This document shows, one piece after another, positions 42,143 to 52,317 of a DNA stretch of 64,000 bases. The notes beneath the pieces were generated by a model. The model ran no database searches and was not told the origin of the DNA. It saw nothing but the letters and a program-made list of their open reading frames with translations. The translations under genes and the position numbers were made by a program. Position 1 is the stretch's first letter. Every line of letters begins with the position of its first letter. This DNA is from Roseibacterium elongatum DSM 19469 (GTDB taxonomy: Bacteria > Pseudomonadota > Alphaproteobacteria > Rhodobacterales > Rhodobacteraceae), in NCBI RefSeq assembly GCF_000590925.1, contig NZ_CP004372.1:2089001-2153000 (forward strand). Reading direction: 5' to 3'.

Positions 42143-44512
42143 TCAGCGCGGCGCGCGGGTGTAAACCAGCGCCATCGAGTCGTGCAGCGTGATCGGCCCG
42201 CCGATATACTCGCCGCCGATCGACGGTGTCCGCAGCGCCAGCCGCCAGCCCGTGCCTTCGATCCCCGGCACGGGCAGGGTCAGGGGGTCGATTTCCTCGG
42301 TCGGCTTGCCCTCCATATGGGCGACGGAAAAGACCTGTTCGCCATCTGGGCCATGCCTGAGCGAGGCAAAGACGGTGCGCCCCTTGATCGGGCGCAAATG
42401 GTCGAAATGGTCCCTTGGTCCGTAATTGTCGCGCAGCCATGGGCGCGCACGGCGGAAATTGCGCGTGGCCAGGCAGAACGCGGCCTGTTCGCCATCGAGC
42501 GACGGCAGGGAGTTCGACACGTTGCAATAGTCATGCATGTCGTCCATCCACGCCCGCGCGATGCGCTTGAGGTTGACCACGGTGAAATCCGGCCCGGCCA
42601 GCGGCGGTTCGGCCCTGGACAGCAGGCGCGCGATTTCTTCCAGATCGTATTCCGTGACCTCGACCAGCGCGGGCAGAAACTCCATGAAGCGCGCCAGGTC
42701 CGCCCGCGTCTCGAAGCCCAGTTCCTTGAGCCGGCGGAAATTGGCGGGCACCGAATAGCTGTATTCATCGACCTGCCATTTCAGGCTGATCGCCTCTTCG
42801 GCGACGACCTTGACCCCGTAGCGGTCATCCTGATTGCGGATAAAGCCCCAACTGGCCCGCGCCATGGCGTTCAGGAAATCCATCGGCACGCCGGGCAGCG
42901 CCACATAGGTCAGCACATGGACGGCGGGGTTGTCATAGGCCTTGTCGAGGATCTCCATCCGCGTGCGGCCAAGGCGCGTGTTCACGTTCAGCTTGGGGTT
43001 CACCTGTGTGCCGCGCCGCAACGTGTCGTGGTTCGAGGTGCCCGAGATCCAGTTCGCGCCCACGTCCAGCATCTCGCGGATGCGCCAGAATTTCGACAGC
43101 CAGAAGGTATAAAGGAACGGCGTGTTGTGGGCGAAGGTCAGCGGCCCCCATTGGAACACGTCATCGTCGCGCTGCGTCTCGATCACCGCGCGGTAATCCG
43201 AGGACAGTTCCCAATCCTCGTCCGGCCAGGGGCGGCCATCCTCGAAGATGAACCACGGTCGATAGCGGGTGCCGGCGACCTGTTGTTCGGTATCGGCCAT
43301 TTCCTGCAGGAAATCGTCGTCATGGCGCAAGACCTGCGCGGCGCTGTCCCACCACTTGAAATCCTGCGCGCCGTCGACGCGCACACCATCGGCCCCGAAA
43401 TCGACCTTGCGGCGCTGCATCTCCAGCAGGATCGCGCGCACGGCGGGGTTCTGGTAGTCGAGGTTCTGGCCATACATGTTCGGCCCGGCGAAGAAATGGC
43501 TGTTCAGCGCATCGAGCCCCTGATTGTCGGAATGGCCGAACACCACGTCGAGGATCAGTTTCTTGGGCTTGTTCGGAAAGGAATGCAGTGCCGCGATCAG
43601 GTCGATCAACTCGTCCGGGCGGCCGGATTCCAGCAGCACAGGGTTCACCGTGGACATACCCGCGATGACGATGTCATAGCCCCAGTTCGTCGTGTCGGGC
43701 CTGAGCAGCGAGACCTCGACCGCGTCGCTGTCACCGGCCTGTTCCTGCCAGAAATCCGGGCCTTTCTCGTAGACGGTGGTGGGTTCCACCGGCAACAGTT
43801 GCACCGCGTCATAGCCCAGAAACAACTGGTCGGCGGGTTCCAGCGGCAGGTCGCGCGCGACCCGTTCGGCCAGTCGTTGGTAGTGGCGCGTCAGGCTGGC
43901 GAGGGTCCCACCCGCCGTTGCCGTGGGCACGTGGATTTGCAGGATGTTGCCCGGCGGGCCGAACTTGTGCGGGGCGTCGCCGCGCAGCGCCTCGAAATAG
44001 GCGGCGTCGCCGCGCCCCGCCTGCATGGCGTCCGTATCGTACAGTTCCGCCGGGGCCAACGCGCCAAAAGGCAGCGACATGGCCAGCGGGTCCAGGATGC
44101 GGTGCCACTGGTCCTCGGCATCGCGCCAGGCCAGCGCATAGAAGTCTCCGATGGTCTCGCGGCTGCCCGCGCGCATGCCCGTGACGGCGGTGAAGCAATG
44201 CGCCTCTTCGCGGATCACGGGCACCCAGGCGCGTTCGAACCGGACGGTCTGATGCGCGCGGGTCAGGTCCAGTTGCTCGACCGGCGACAGGATCTCGAGG
44301 AAGATGTCCCCCGAGGGCACGCGCTGATCCAGCAGGTCCGGTGTCCAGAACCCGAACAGCGCACGCGCGCCCTCGACCCGGCCACCAAGGCGGCGTGCGA
44401 TGGCGCGTTCGGCCTCGAAACTCGTCTCGGCGGTGGTGAGCGCGTGGCCCGCGGCCTCGGCCTCGGCGCGGGCGGCGTCCTCGTCGAACACAATTCGGTC
44501 GGTCAGGGGCAT
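42143..44512 (-). CDS. gghA: Glucosylglycerol hydrolase-like GH13-related enzyme
   Basis: A 789-residue protein that resembles the cyanobacterial glucosylglycerol hydrolase GghA (GHL5 group) in my recollection of that family. GH13-type catalytic elements are visible: GADGVRVDGAQDF (nucleophile Asp), IFEDGRPWPDEDW (acid Glu), and GTSNHDTLRRG (transition-state Asp). LILDVVFGHSDNQGLD and GPNMYGQ are group features. It would split glucosylglycerol, a salt-stress solute, into glucose and glycerol. Position between malQ and glgB places it in the glycogen cluster; a different alpha-glucoside substrate is possible. It is 35 bases downstream of glgB. Confidence 0.62.
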   Translation of the reverse strand: MPLTDRIVFDEDAARAEAEAAGHALTTAETSFEAERAIARRLGGRVEGARALFGFWTPDLLDQRVPSGDIFLEILSPVEQLDLTRAHQTVRFERAWVPVIREEAHCFTAVTGMRAGSRETIGDFYALAWRDAEDQWHRILDPLAMSLPFGALAPAELYDTDAMQAGRGDAAYFEALRGDAPHKFGPPGNILQIHVPTATAGGTLASLTRHYQRLAERVARDLPLEPADQLFLGYDAVQLLPVEPTTVYEKGPDFWQEQAGDSDAVEVSLLRPDTTNWGYDIVIAGMSTVNPVLLESGRPDELIDLIAALHSFPNKPKKLILDVVFGHSDNQGLDALNSHFFAGPNMYGQNLDYQNPAVRAILLEMQRRKVDFGADGVRVDGAQDFKWWDSAAQVLRHDDDFLQEMADTEQQVAGTRYRPWFIFEDGRPWPDEDWELSSDYRAVIETQRDDDVFQWGPLTFAHNTPFLYTFWLSKFWRIREMLDVGANWISGTSNHDTLRRGTQVNPKLNVNTRLGRTRMEILDKAYDNPAVHVLTYVALPGVPMDFLNAMARASWGFIRNQDDRYGVKVVAEEAISLKWQVDEYSYSVPANFRRLKELGFETRADLARFMEFLPALVEVTEYDLEEIARLLSRAEPPLAGPDFTVVNLKRIARAWMDDMHDYCNVSNSLPSLDGEQAAFCLATRNFRRARPWLRDNYGPRDHFDHLRPIKGRTVFASLRHGPDGEQVFSVAHMEGKPTEEIDPLTLPVPGIEGTGWRLALRTPSIGGEYIGGPITLHDSMALVYTRAPR

Positions 44513-44547
44513 CGCGGCTCCTTAATTCTTGATGATGTCGGGGGCGC

Positions 44548-46758
44548 TCAGCCCTCGTGGATCAGGATCACCGTGGAGAGCGGCGGCAGGTAGATCTCGG
44601 TGCTGGCCGCCTGGCCGTGGCGTGGCTTGCCTACGGCATCGACAGCGCCCATGTTGCCGCGCCCGCCACCGCCATAGATCTCGGCATCGGTGTTCAGCGC
44701 CTCGCGCCAGCGCCCAGTGGCCGGCAGACCCAGCTTGTAGGCCGGGCGTTCCACGGGGGTGAAGTTGCAGATGATGACGGCGTTGGGGTCGTCCGGCCCG
44801 CCGCGGCGCAGCCACGCGTAGACGGAATTGGCGGCATCATCGGCCTCGATCCACTGGAACCCCTTGGGGTCGGCATCCAGCGCGTGCAGCGCGGGCGTGC
44901 CGCGATAGAGCGTGTTGAGGTCGCGCACCAGACGCTGCAGCCCGGCGTGGCGCGGATCGTCCAGCGCCGCCCAGTCGATCTGCGCGTCATGGTTCCATTC
45001 CGACCGCTGGCCGAACTCCTGCCCCATGAACAGCAGCTTCTTGCCCGGATGCCCCCACATGAAGCCGTAATAGGCGCGCAGGTTGGCGAATTTCTCATCC
45101 TCCGGCCCGGGCATCCTGGTCAGCATCGAGCCTTTGCCATGCACGACCTCGTCATGGCTGATCGGCAGGATGAAGTTTTCGGAAAACGCATAGGTCAGGC
45201 CGAAGGTCATCTGGTGGTGGTGGTGTTGTCGGTAAATCGGCTCGCGCGACATGTAGTCGAGCGTGTCGTTCATCCAGCCCATGTTCCATTTGTAGCCGAA
45301 GCCCAAGCCACCCTGATCGACCGGGGCCGAGACCTTGGGATAAGAGGTGCTTTCCTCGGCCACTGTCATGATGCCGGGCTGCGCGCCATAGGTGGCGATG
45401 TTCATCTCCTGCAACATGGCGATGGCTTCGTAGTTTTCGCGCCCGCCATCCTTGTTGGGAACCCATTCGCCCTCGGCCCGCGAATAGTCGCGGTAGAGCA
45501 TCGAGGCGACGGCATCCACGCGCAGCCCGTCGACATGGTATTCCTCGAGCCAGTAGATCGCATTGGACACAAGGTAGTTCCTCACCTCGGTCCGCCCGTA
45601 ATTGTAGATCAGCGTGTTCCAATCCTGATGGAACCCCTCGCGCGGGTCGGCATGTTCGTAAAGCGCGGTGCCGTCGAAACGGCCCAGCCCATGCGGATCG
45701 GTCGGGAAATGCCCCGGCACCCAGTCGAGGATGACGCCAAGCCCCTTGTTATGGGCTGCGGCAACCAGATCGCGGAATTCATGCGGCGGCCCGTGGCGCA
45801 CGGTTGGCGCGAACAGGCCCACGGGCTGATAGCCCCAGGATCCATCGAAGGGATATTCGCTGATCGGCATCAGTTCGATATGGGTAAAGCCCATGTCGGC
45901 GGCATAATCCACCAACTCCTCGGCCGCCTCGACATAGGAAATGGGACGCCCGCCTTCCTTGCGGCGCCACGATCCCAGATGCACCTCGTAAACCGAAATT
46001 GGCGCGGTGCGGGCTTTGCGCCCGGCACGCGTCTCCATCCAGTCGTCATCGGGCCAGCCATAGCCGCGAATGTCGCGCACGACCGAGGCGTTTTCCGGCG
46101 GGTGTTGCGAGCCGAAGCCGACCGGGTCGGCCTTGAGCGGGCCGAGTTTTCCGTCCGCCCCAAGCAATTCGTATTTGTAGGGTTCGCCCTCGCCGATGCC
46201 GGGGATGAAGATTTCCCATACGCCGGTATTGGCGCGGCGGCGCATCACATGCCGCCGCCCGTCCCACAGGTTGAAGCCGCCCGCCACCGACACGCGTTTG
46301 GCATTGGGTGCCCAGACCGCGAAATGCGTGCCGGCCACGCCCTCATGCGTGATGACATGGGCGCCCAGAACCTCCCAAAGGCGTTTGTGGGTCCCTTCGC
46401 CCATCAGGTAGTCGTCGATCTCGCCCAGAACCGGGCCAAAGCGATAAGGGTCGTCGAACTCCCACGCGACGCCGCCCGGGGCGGTGGCTTGCAGCCGGTA
46501 AGGCGCATCGCCCGGAACCGGGCCGAAGAATATGCCGTCATATTCTTTGGCCGGGGCAAGCGGGTGGGCTGATTGCGCGCCGTCGACCGTCGCCGAAACG
46601 CTGTCCGCGCCCGGAACGAACACGGTGACGATCCTGTCGCCGCTCCGATCATGCGGTCCAAGCACCGCGAACGGATCATCCAGTGTTCCGTTCAGAAGGC
46701 GGGTCAACAGGGCGGGCGGGGCGATGGGGGCAGTCAGGTCGCGGTGATCTGTTTGCAT
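44548..46758 (-). CDS. glgB: 1,4-alpha-glucan branching enzyme
   Basis: GlgB introduces alpha-1,6 branches into glycogen. The 736-residue protein has an N-terminal CBM48 duplication (FAVLGPHDRSGDRIV; THFAVWAPNAKRVSVAG), then the GH13 regions DWVPGHFPTD, GLRVDAVASMLYRDYSR (nucleophile Asp), TVAEESTSYP (acid Glu) and ISHDEVVHGKGS. It is on the opposite strand from glgPCAX, together with the GghA-like gene, and its own start follows 65 bases after the CoA-transferase stop, so read-through from that operon is possible. Confidence 0.94.
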   Translation of the reverse strand: MQTDHRDLTAPIAPPALLTRLLNGTLDDPFAVLGPHDRSGDRIVTVFVPGADSVSATVDGAQSAHPLAPAKEYDGIFFGPVPGDAPYRLQATAPGGVAWEFDDPYRFGPVLGEIDDYLMGEGTHKRLWEVLGAHVITHEGVAGTHFAVWAPNAKRVSVAGGFNLWDGRRHVMRRRANTGVWEIFIPGIGEGEPYKYELLGADGKLGPLKADPVGFGSQHPPENASVVRDIRGYGWPDDDWMETRAGRKARTAPISVYEVHLGSWRRKEGGRPISYVEAAEELVDYAADMGFTHIELMPISEYPFDGSWGYQPVGLFAPTVRHGPPHEFRDLVAAAHNKGLGVILDWVPGHFPTDPHGLGRFDGTALYEHADPREGFHQDWNTLIYNYGRTEVRNYLVSNAIYWLEEYHVDGLRVDAVASMLYRDYSRAEGEWVPNKDGGRENYEAIAMLQEMNIATYGAQPGIMTVAEESTSYPKVSAPVDQGGLGFGYKWNMGWMNDTLDYMSREPIYRQHHHHQMTFGLTYAFSENFILPISHDEVVHGKGSMLTRMPGPEDEKFANLRAYYGFMWGHPGKKLLFMGQEFGQRSEWNHDAQIDWAALDDPRHAGLQRLVRDLNTLYRGTPALHALDADPKGFQWIEADDAANSVYAWLRRGGPDDPNAVIICNFTPVERPAYKLGLPATGRWREALNTDAEIYGGGGRGNMGAVDAVGKPRHGQAASTEIYLPPLSTVILIHEG

Positions 46759-46823
46759 ATGCAGAAAGGATAGGGATTATCCCGCGAACATCAACCGGGG
46801 CGGCCGACCCGCGGGGCCAGCCC

Positions 46824-48029
46824 CTATCCAGCGGGGTCGCCCGCCCCCATGATGCCATTGGCGATCAGCGCGTCGATCTCGGCCTCGTCATAGCCAGCGG
46901 CACGCAGGACCTCGCGGCCATGTTCGCCCAGGTCTGGCACCGTATGGCGCACGCGCAGCGGGGTTTGCGAGAACTTGATCGGGAAGCCCGTCATCTTCAC
47001 CGTGCCATGACCCGGATGGGGTACGTCGAGCACCATCTCCTGCGCGGCGACCTGCGGATCGGCCAGCGCCTCGGTCAGCGATTGCACGCGCCCCGAGGGG
47101 ACGCCGGCCTTGTTCAACCGCGCGATCCATTCCGCCTGCGTGCCGCCCGCGACCGCCGCATTGATCAGCGCGTTCAGCTCGGCCCGGTTCTGCACCCGCA
47201 TCGCGTTGTTGACAAAGCGTGGCTCGTCCAACAGGTGCGACAGCCCGATTTCCTTCATGAAACGTTGCACGATCACTTCGGTCGAGGGGGCCACCGCGAT
47301 ATCGCCATCCGAGGCCCGGAACAGGCCATAGGGCGAGGCGATCGGGTGATCGTTGCCGGTCGGCACCGGGTCGCGCCCCGTGGCTAGCGCGTTCGAGGAC
47401 AGATAGGCCATCATCGACATCATGGACATCATCATCGACGCCTCGACCCGCTGCGCCGGGCCGCCGTTTTCGCGCCCGCGCAGGGCCGCGACGGCCCCAA
47501 GCGCGGCGTAAAGTCCAGCCACCAGGTCGGTGATGGGGGGCGCGGTGCGCAGCGGGCCGGTGTCAGGCGTGCCGTTCGTGGCCATGTAGCCCGACATGGC
47601 CTGCGCGATGAAGTCAAAGGCCGGGCGGTCGGCATAGGGCCCGGTCGAGCCATATCCGTTCACGCTGACCACGATGAGATCGGGGTTGATCTCGTTCAGG
47701 CGGGCCTCGGTCAGGCCCATCTTGGCCAGAACGCCGGGGCGGAAATTCTCGGTCAGGATGTCGGCGCGCGCCAGCAGCCGTTCCAGCACGGCGACGCCCT
47801 CGGGCTTGCGCAGGTCCAGTTCCAGCGACTGCTTGTTGCGGTTGAAGCCCGCGAAATACCACGACAGGCCGTCGATCTTGTGCCCCTGGCCGCGGACATG
47901 GTCGCCGCCGGGGGCCTCGATCTTGACGACCTCGGCCCCGAGATCACCGAGGATCATGGAACAGAACGGACCGGACAGGATACGCGTCAGGTCGATGACC
48001 CGGACGCCGGAAAGGGGAAGCGCGCTCAT
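46824..48029 (-). CDS. Family III CoA-transferase (CaiB/BaiF)
   Basis: A 401-residue family III CoA-transferase: LTRILSGPFCSMILGDLGAEVVKIE at the N-terminus, ENFRPGVLAKMG, and the catalytic aspartate in RPAFDFIAQAMSG. It would move CoA from a donor such as succinyl-CoA to a carboxylic acid. It follows the HMG-CoA-lyase-like gene with a 4-base overlap and lies opposite a TctCBA importer, suggesting that an imported acid is activated here before cleavage. Exact substrate unknown. Confidence 0.88.
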   Translation of the reverse strand: MSALPLSGVRVIDLTRILSGPFCSMILGDLGAEVVKIEAPGGDHVRGQGHKIDGLSWYFAGFNRNKQSLELDLRKPEGVAVLERLLARADILTENFRPGVLAKMGLTEARLNEINPDLIVVSVNGYGSTGPYADRPAFDFIAQAMSGYMATNGTPDTGPLRTAPPITDLVAGLYAALGAVAALRGRENGGPAQRVEASMMMSMMSMMAYLSSNALATGRDPVPTGNDHPIASPYGLFRASDGDIAVAPSTEVIVQRFMKEIGLSHLLDEPRFVNNAMRVQNRAELNALINAAVAGGTQAEWIARLNKAGVPSGRVQSLTEALADPQVAAQEMVLDVPHPGHGTVKMTGFPIKFSQTPLRVRHTVPDLGEHGREVLRAAGYDEAEIDALIANGIMGAGDPAG

Positions 48030-48982
48030 CCTGCGGCCGTCACGGTCAGGTCGGGGTCATGGCGTTTCAGGCGCGGCCCCGCTTTGAGCACCTGTCCGGG
48101 CAAGGGGCGGCCGATCACCTCTTGCGTCAGCGTGGCGGCGGCGATGATCTTGTCGAGATCCACGCCGCTCTCGTAGCCGCTTTCCTGCAGCAGATAGACC
48201 AGATCCTCGGTGCAGATATTGCCCGTGGCCCCCGCCGCGAACGGGCAGCCGCCAAGGCCCCCGACGGACGCATCGTAATGGGTGACCCCCTCGGACAGGC
48301 CGGTCATGACGCAGGCCAGGCCGACGCCGCGCGTGTTGTGGAAATGCAGATGGATCTCCAGCCCCGGCGCCGCGTCGCGGATGGCGCGGATGGCGGCCTG
48401 CACCGTCAGCGGCGTGGCCATGCCCGTGGTATCCCCCAGCGAGACGCTGCTTGCACCAAGCTCCTGATACCGTTTGGCGATGCGCGCGACCTGCCGGGGC
48501 GGTACGATCCCCTCGAAGGGGCAGCCGAAGGCGGTGGCGATGCCGCCCTCGATGGCGATGCCGGCCTTGTCCAGCGTGGCGAAAACGGCCTCGAACTCGG
48601 ACAGGGATTGATCGACGGGGCGGTTCACGTTCTTGAGGTTATGCGTCTCCGAGGCCGAAACCACGGTATGCACCGCATCGACGCCCGCGCCGGCGGCCCG
48701 TTCGGCACCGCGCAGGTTCGGCACCAGCGCGGTCACAAAGGCCCCCTCGGGGCGGTCGATCCCGGCCAACACCTCTTCGGCATCGGCCAGTTGCGGCACC
48801 GCGCGCGGGCTGACGAAGGAGGTCACCTGCATGTGCCGCAGCCCGCTGGCAAACAGCGCGTTGACGATCTCGATCTTTTTCGCGGTCGGGATGAAGGTCT
48901 TTTCGTTCTGAAAGCCGTCGCGGGGCCCGACCTCGCAAATGGTGATGTGGGACCCCGGTGGCACGGGGGTGGCGCTGGCCAT
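48026..48982 (-). CDS. HMG-CoA lyase-family enzyme
   Basis: A 318-residue DRE-TIM lyase: CEVGPRDGFQNEK carries the metal/base residues, SVSLGDTTGMATP and LHFHNTRGVGLA are barrel motifs, and GLGGCPFAAGATGNICTEDLVYLL includes the catalytic Cys loop of HMG-CoA lyase. It would cleave 3-hydroxy-3-methylglutaryl-CoA (acetyl-CoA plus acetoacetate) or a relative such as citramalyl-CoA. The start at 48982 has GAAAGG nine bases upstream; ATG at 48991 is directly after that RBS and less likely. Paired with the CoA-transferase gene. Confidence 0.87.
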   Translation of the reverse strand: MASATPVPPGSHITICEVGPRDGFQNEKTFIPTAKKIEIVNALFASGLRHMQVTSFVSPRAVPQLADAEEVLAGIDRPEGAFVTALVPNLRGAERAAGAGVDAVHTVVSASETHNLKNVNRPVDQSLSEFEAVFATLDKAGIAIEGGIATAFGCPFEGIVPPRQVARIAKRYQELGASSVSLGDTTGMATPLTVQAAIRAIRDAAPGLEIHLHFHNTRGVGLACVMTGLSEGVTHYDASVGGLGGCPFAAGATGNICTEDLVYLLQESGYESGVDLDKIIAAATLTQEVIGRPLPGQVLKAGPRLKRHDPDLTVTAAG

Positions 48983-49355
48983 GTCTGTCATCCTTTCGGC
49001 GTGTCCCGCCCGTGGTTCGACGGGGGGCTGCACCGTCAGTCTGGCAAGAATGCGCCGGCCTCGGCAAGGGGCGGGACGGGTGCGCCCGCGCCCACGGTCG
49101 GCTCGACTGCCGAGCTTGACAGCGTATTGGACCCGTCATGGCCGCTATTGCGGGGGCCTCTTCGTCGAGCCAAGCAAAGGCAAACATGGCAGAATCGACC
49201 GTTCGCCGGCGTGGCGCCATGTGCCCGAAGCAGGCATCGCAAAACGCGATGTAGACATCTCGCTTTAAGATGGGACTTGCGGGTTGCCGTTGCATCCCCT
49301 TGCAATCCAGCCACAACTGATCATTCTTCGCTGCACGTTTTTGGGAGGACGTTAC
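48983..49355. other. Divergent promoter region lyase / tctC
   Basis: No gene in these 373 bases. It contains two inverted repeats listed separately, a TTGACA (49116-49121) without an obvious -10, and the tctC RBS GGGAGG at the right edge. Confidence 0.55.
49235..49272. promoter_or_regulatory. Candidate LysR-type operator pair
   Basis: CATCGC-AAAAC-GCGATG (49235-49251) and CATCT-CGCTTTA-AGATG (49256-49272) are inverted repeats sharing the ATC...GAT form common for LysR-type regulators. They are about 21 bases apart centre to centre in the divergent promoter; a LysR gene ends the tct operon. Confidence 0.45.
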
Positions 49356-50327
49356 ATGAAAATCTTGACCAACACGTCGGTGGCCCTGGGCTTGGCAATG
49401 ACCGCCATGGTGACGGTCGCCACCCCGGCCTCGGCCAATGAATGCATTGCCCCGTCGAATCCCGGCGGCGGCTGGGACTTTACCTGCCGCACCATCGGCC
49501 GGATCCTGACGGAACTGGATCTCGTCGATGGCAACGTTCAGGTCACCAACATGCCCGGCGGCGTGGGGGCGGTGACCTTCGCGATGGTCGCCTCGGAACG
49601 CTCGGACGATGCCGAATTGATCGTGGCCACCTCGACCGTGGGCATCACCCAGATCGCGCAGGGCCGCTACCCCGCGCCGCTGGATACGATGCGCTACCTT
49701 GCGATGCTGGGCGCCGATGTGGGCGTCATCGCCGTGGACAATGACAGCCCGATTCAGAGCCTGGCAGAACTGAACGCGGCCATGGCCGAAGATCCGACCG
49801 CGCTGGTCACCGCCGGTTCGTCTGGCGCGGGCGGCTGGGACCACATCCGCCTGTTGATGGTCGCCGACGCCGCGGGCGTGGACGACATCAGCGCCATCCG
49901 CTGGGTGCAGTTCGACGGCGGCACGGACGCGGTCACGCAGATGATGGGCGGCCAGATCGATGTGGTGTCGACCGACCTTGGCGAGATCGCGGGCTTTGTC
50001 GAATCGGGTGATATCCGCGTTCTGGCGGCGCTGAGCGACGATCCGATCCCGGCCTTCCCCGATATCCCCACAGCGATCTCGCAAGGCATCGACGTGACGG
50101 GTTACAACTGGCGCGGGCTCTACACCGGCGGCGACGTCACCGACGAGGAATACGCGTCCTGGGTCGAGCGTCTGGAAACGCTCTACAACTCCGACGCATG
50201 GCAGGAAGCGGCCACCGCGTCCGGTCTGGTCCCGATCTGGCGTGGCGGCGACGAGTTCGAAGCCTTCGTGCGTGAACAGGCCGAGGTGATGGAGCAGATC
50301 TCGCGCGATATCGGCGTCATCGAATGA
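49356..50327 (+). CDS. tctC: Tripartite tricarboxylate transporter, binding protein
   Basis: A 323-residue periplasmic solute receptor of the TctC family, with a signal peptide (MKILTNTSVALGLAMTAM, cleavage near ASA-NE). Family features include the N-terminal PGGGWDFTCR loop that binds carboxylate, the NMPGG motif and GSSGAGGWDH. It delivers an organic acid to TctAB; cluster enzymes suggest a C5-C6 dicarboxylate. The start at 49356 has GGGAGG upstream and gives a proper signal peptide. It overlaps tctB in an ATGA. Confidence 0.92.
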   Translation: MKILTNTSVALGLAMTAMVTVATPASANECIAPSNPGGGWDFTCRTIGRILTELDLVDGNVQVTNMPGGVGAVTFAMVASERSDDAELIVATSTVGITQIAQGRYPAPLDTMRYLAMLGADVGVIAVDNDSPIQSLAELNAAMAEDPTALVTAGSSGAGGWDHIRLLMVADAAGVDDISAIRWVQFDGGTDAVTQMMGGQIDVVSTDLGEIAGFVESGDIRVLAALSDDPIPAFPDIPTAISQGIDVTGYNWRGLYTGGDVTDEEYASWVERLETLYNSDAWQEAATASGLVPIWRGGDEFEAFVREQAEVMEQISRDIGVIE

Positions 50328-50761
50328 GCATACGACTACTGGGTGTCGCGATCTTCGTGATCGCGGCACTCTACACACGGCAGGCGGGGACCTACGCCAT
50401 CACCTTCGGCGATGTGCTGGGGCCGACGGTCTTTCCGATCATTGTCGGGATGCCGATGATGATCCTGTCCGCCTCTCTCGTGGTATTCCCCGCGGGGCAG
50501 GTCGATTGGCCCGCGCCACAGCGCCTGGGCCGTCAGGCCGCCGCTCTGGCCGTGCTGGTCGGCTATACCATCGCGCTGGAGCCCCTGGGCTTTCCGCTGG
50601 CGACCTTCGCGCTCATCGCGCTGATCGGCATCATTCTGGGGGGCGCGCCGTGGCGGGCCGTCATTCTCGGCGGGGTCATGGCGCCTGCGCTTTGGGCATT
50701 GTTCGATCAGGTGCTGGGCCTGCCGCTCGACTTCCTGGGAGAGCTCTTCGTCAGCGACTGA
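50324..50761 (+). CDS. tctB: Tripartite tricarboxylate transporter, small membrane subunit
   Basis: A 145-residue membrane protein with four hydrophobic segments, as usual for TctB. It starts inside the tctC stop (ATGA) and is followed after 21 bases by tctA. Sequence conservation in this subunit is low, so the call rests on size, topology and position. Confidence 0.87.
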   Translation: MSIRLLGVAIFVIAALYTRQAGTYAITFGDVLGPTVFPIIVGMPMMILSASLVVFPAGQVDWPAPQRLGRQAAALAVLVGYTIALEPLGFPLATFALIALIGIILGGAPWRAVILGGVMAPALWALFDQVLGLPLDFLGELFVSD

Positions 50762-50782
50762 CGCGGGGCAGGGGGACGTTTC

Positions 50783-52298
50783 ATGGAAATCCTGTCGCTT
50801 TTGGGTCAAGGCTTTGTCGTTGCCCTGACGCCGCTCAATATCGGCCTGCTGCTGATGGGGTGTTTCATCGGGACCCTGCTGGGCGCATTGCCGGGTCTTG
50901 GTCCGGTGAACGGGGTCGCGGTGCTGATCCCGCTGACCTTTGCCTTCGGCTTCGATCCGACCTCGTCGATGATCCTGCTTTGTGCCGTCTATTTCGGCTG
51001 CATGTACGGCGGACGGATCAGTTCCATCCTTCTCAACATTCCCGGTGACGAACCGGCGATCATGACCACGCTCGACGGCTATCCGATGGCGGTGCAGGGC
51101 CAGGCGGCCAATGCGCTGGCCATTTCCGGTGTCGCGTCCTTCGTGGGGGCCACCATCGCGGTCATCGGTCTGTCGCTGTTTGCGCCGGTGCTGGCGCGCG
51201 CGGCAATCCATTTCGGCCCTGCGGATTACTTCGCGCTCTACATCCTCGCCTTCGCCACCATTGGCGGGATCGCCGGGGTCGATCCGCGCAAGACCCTTCT
51301 GTCCGCGCTGATCGGCCTGATGCTGGCGACCGTGGGTCTCGACCCGATCTCGGGCGTGCCGCGCTACACCTTCGACAGTTTCCACCTTTATGACGGGATC
51401 GAGCCGATCGTGGCCCTTGTCGGCCTGTTCGCGATCTCGGAAATCCTGATGCTGTTGGAAAAGCATCTCAAGGACCGGCCCAAGGCCATCCCGGTGGGCA
51501 GCTGGCTGCCGCAATGGGGCGCGATCTGGCGCACCCGCTGGGCGATGCTGCGCGGGTCCGGCGTCGGGTTTGTCGCCGGCGTTCTGCCGGGGGCGGGGGC
51601 CTCGCTCGGGTCCTTCATGTCCTATGTCGCCGAGAAGCAGACCTCGAACAAGAACGGCACCTTCGGCAAGGGCGATCCGCGCGGGGTGGCGGCGCCGGAG
51701 TCGGGCAACAACGCGGCCTCGGGCGGCGCCCTGATCCCGATGCTCAGCCTTGGCGTTCCCGGCTCGGGCACGACCGCCCGTGCTGTTGGCGATGCTCATT
51801 TCGCTTAACGTGCAACCGGGGCCGTTGCTGTTCGAACGGCAGGCCGATCTGGTCTGGGGTCTGGTCGCCTCGCTCTATATGGCCAACATCGCGCTGCTGA
51901 TCCTGAACCTGCCGATGATCGGTATCTTCACCCGGCTGATGATGACGCCGACCTGGGCCTTGATGCCGATCGTGGCGGCGGTCACCTTCGTCGGGGTCTA
52001 CGGCATCTCGAACTCGGTCTTCGATCTTGAGATGATGGTGTTTTTCGGGGTCATAGGCTACATCCTGCGCAAGATGGACGTCAGCCTCGTGCCCCTGGTT
52101 CTCGGGCTGCTGCTGGGTGGCGACATGGAGCGGAACCTGCGCCGGGCGATGTCGATTTCCGATGGCGATTGGAGCATCCTGATCGCCAGCCCGATCTCGA
52201 TCACGCTATATGTGATGACGGTGTTCTTCCTCGGGCTTTCGGTCTGGCTGACGATGCGCGACCACAAGCAGGCGCAATCGCGCACCATGGAAGGGTGA
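50783..52298 (+). CDS. tctA: Tripartite tricarboxylate transporter, large membrane subunit (frameshifted)
   Basis: TctA is the main sodium-coupled membrane subunit. The first frame gives GALPGLGPVNGVAVLIPLTF, the family motif GDEPAIMTTLDGYPMA, and PGAGASLGSFMSYVAEK, up to GVPGSGTTA. The second frame resumes with VLLAMLISLNVQPGPLLF and runs to the end. The break is at a CCC run (51777-51779) that is one C too long; with one C removed the protein is about 504 residues, standard for TctA. A sequencing insertion is most likely. Confidence 0.92.
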
Positions 52299-52317
52299 CG
52301 CAAGGGCGGGCGTGTCC

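Noticed and set aside
42000..46572. Long plus-strand frames opposite the GghA-like and glgB genes
   Set aside because: The minus-strand genes show all GH13 catalytic motifs; the plus frames have no recognisable domains.
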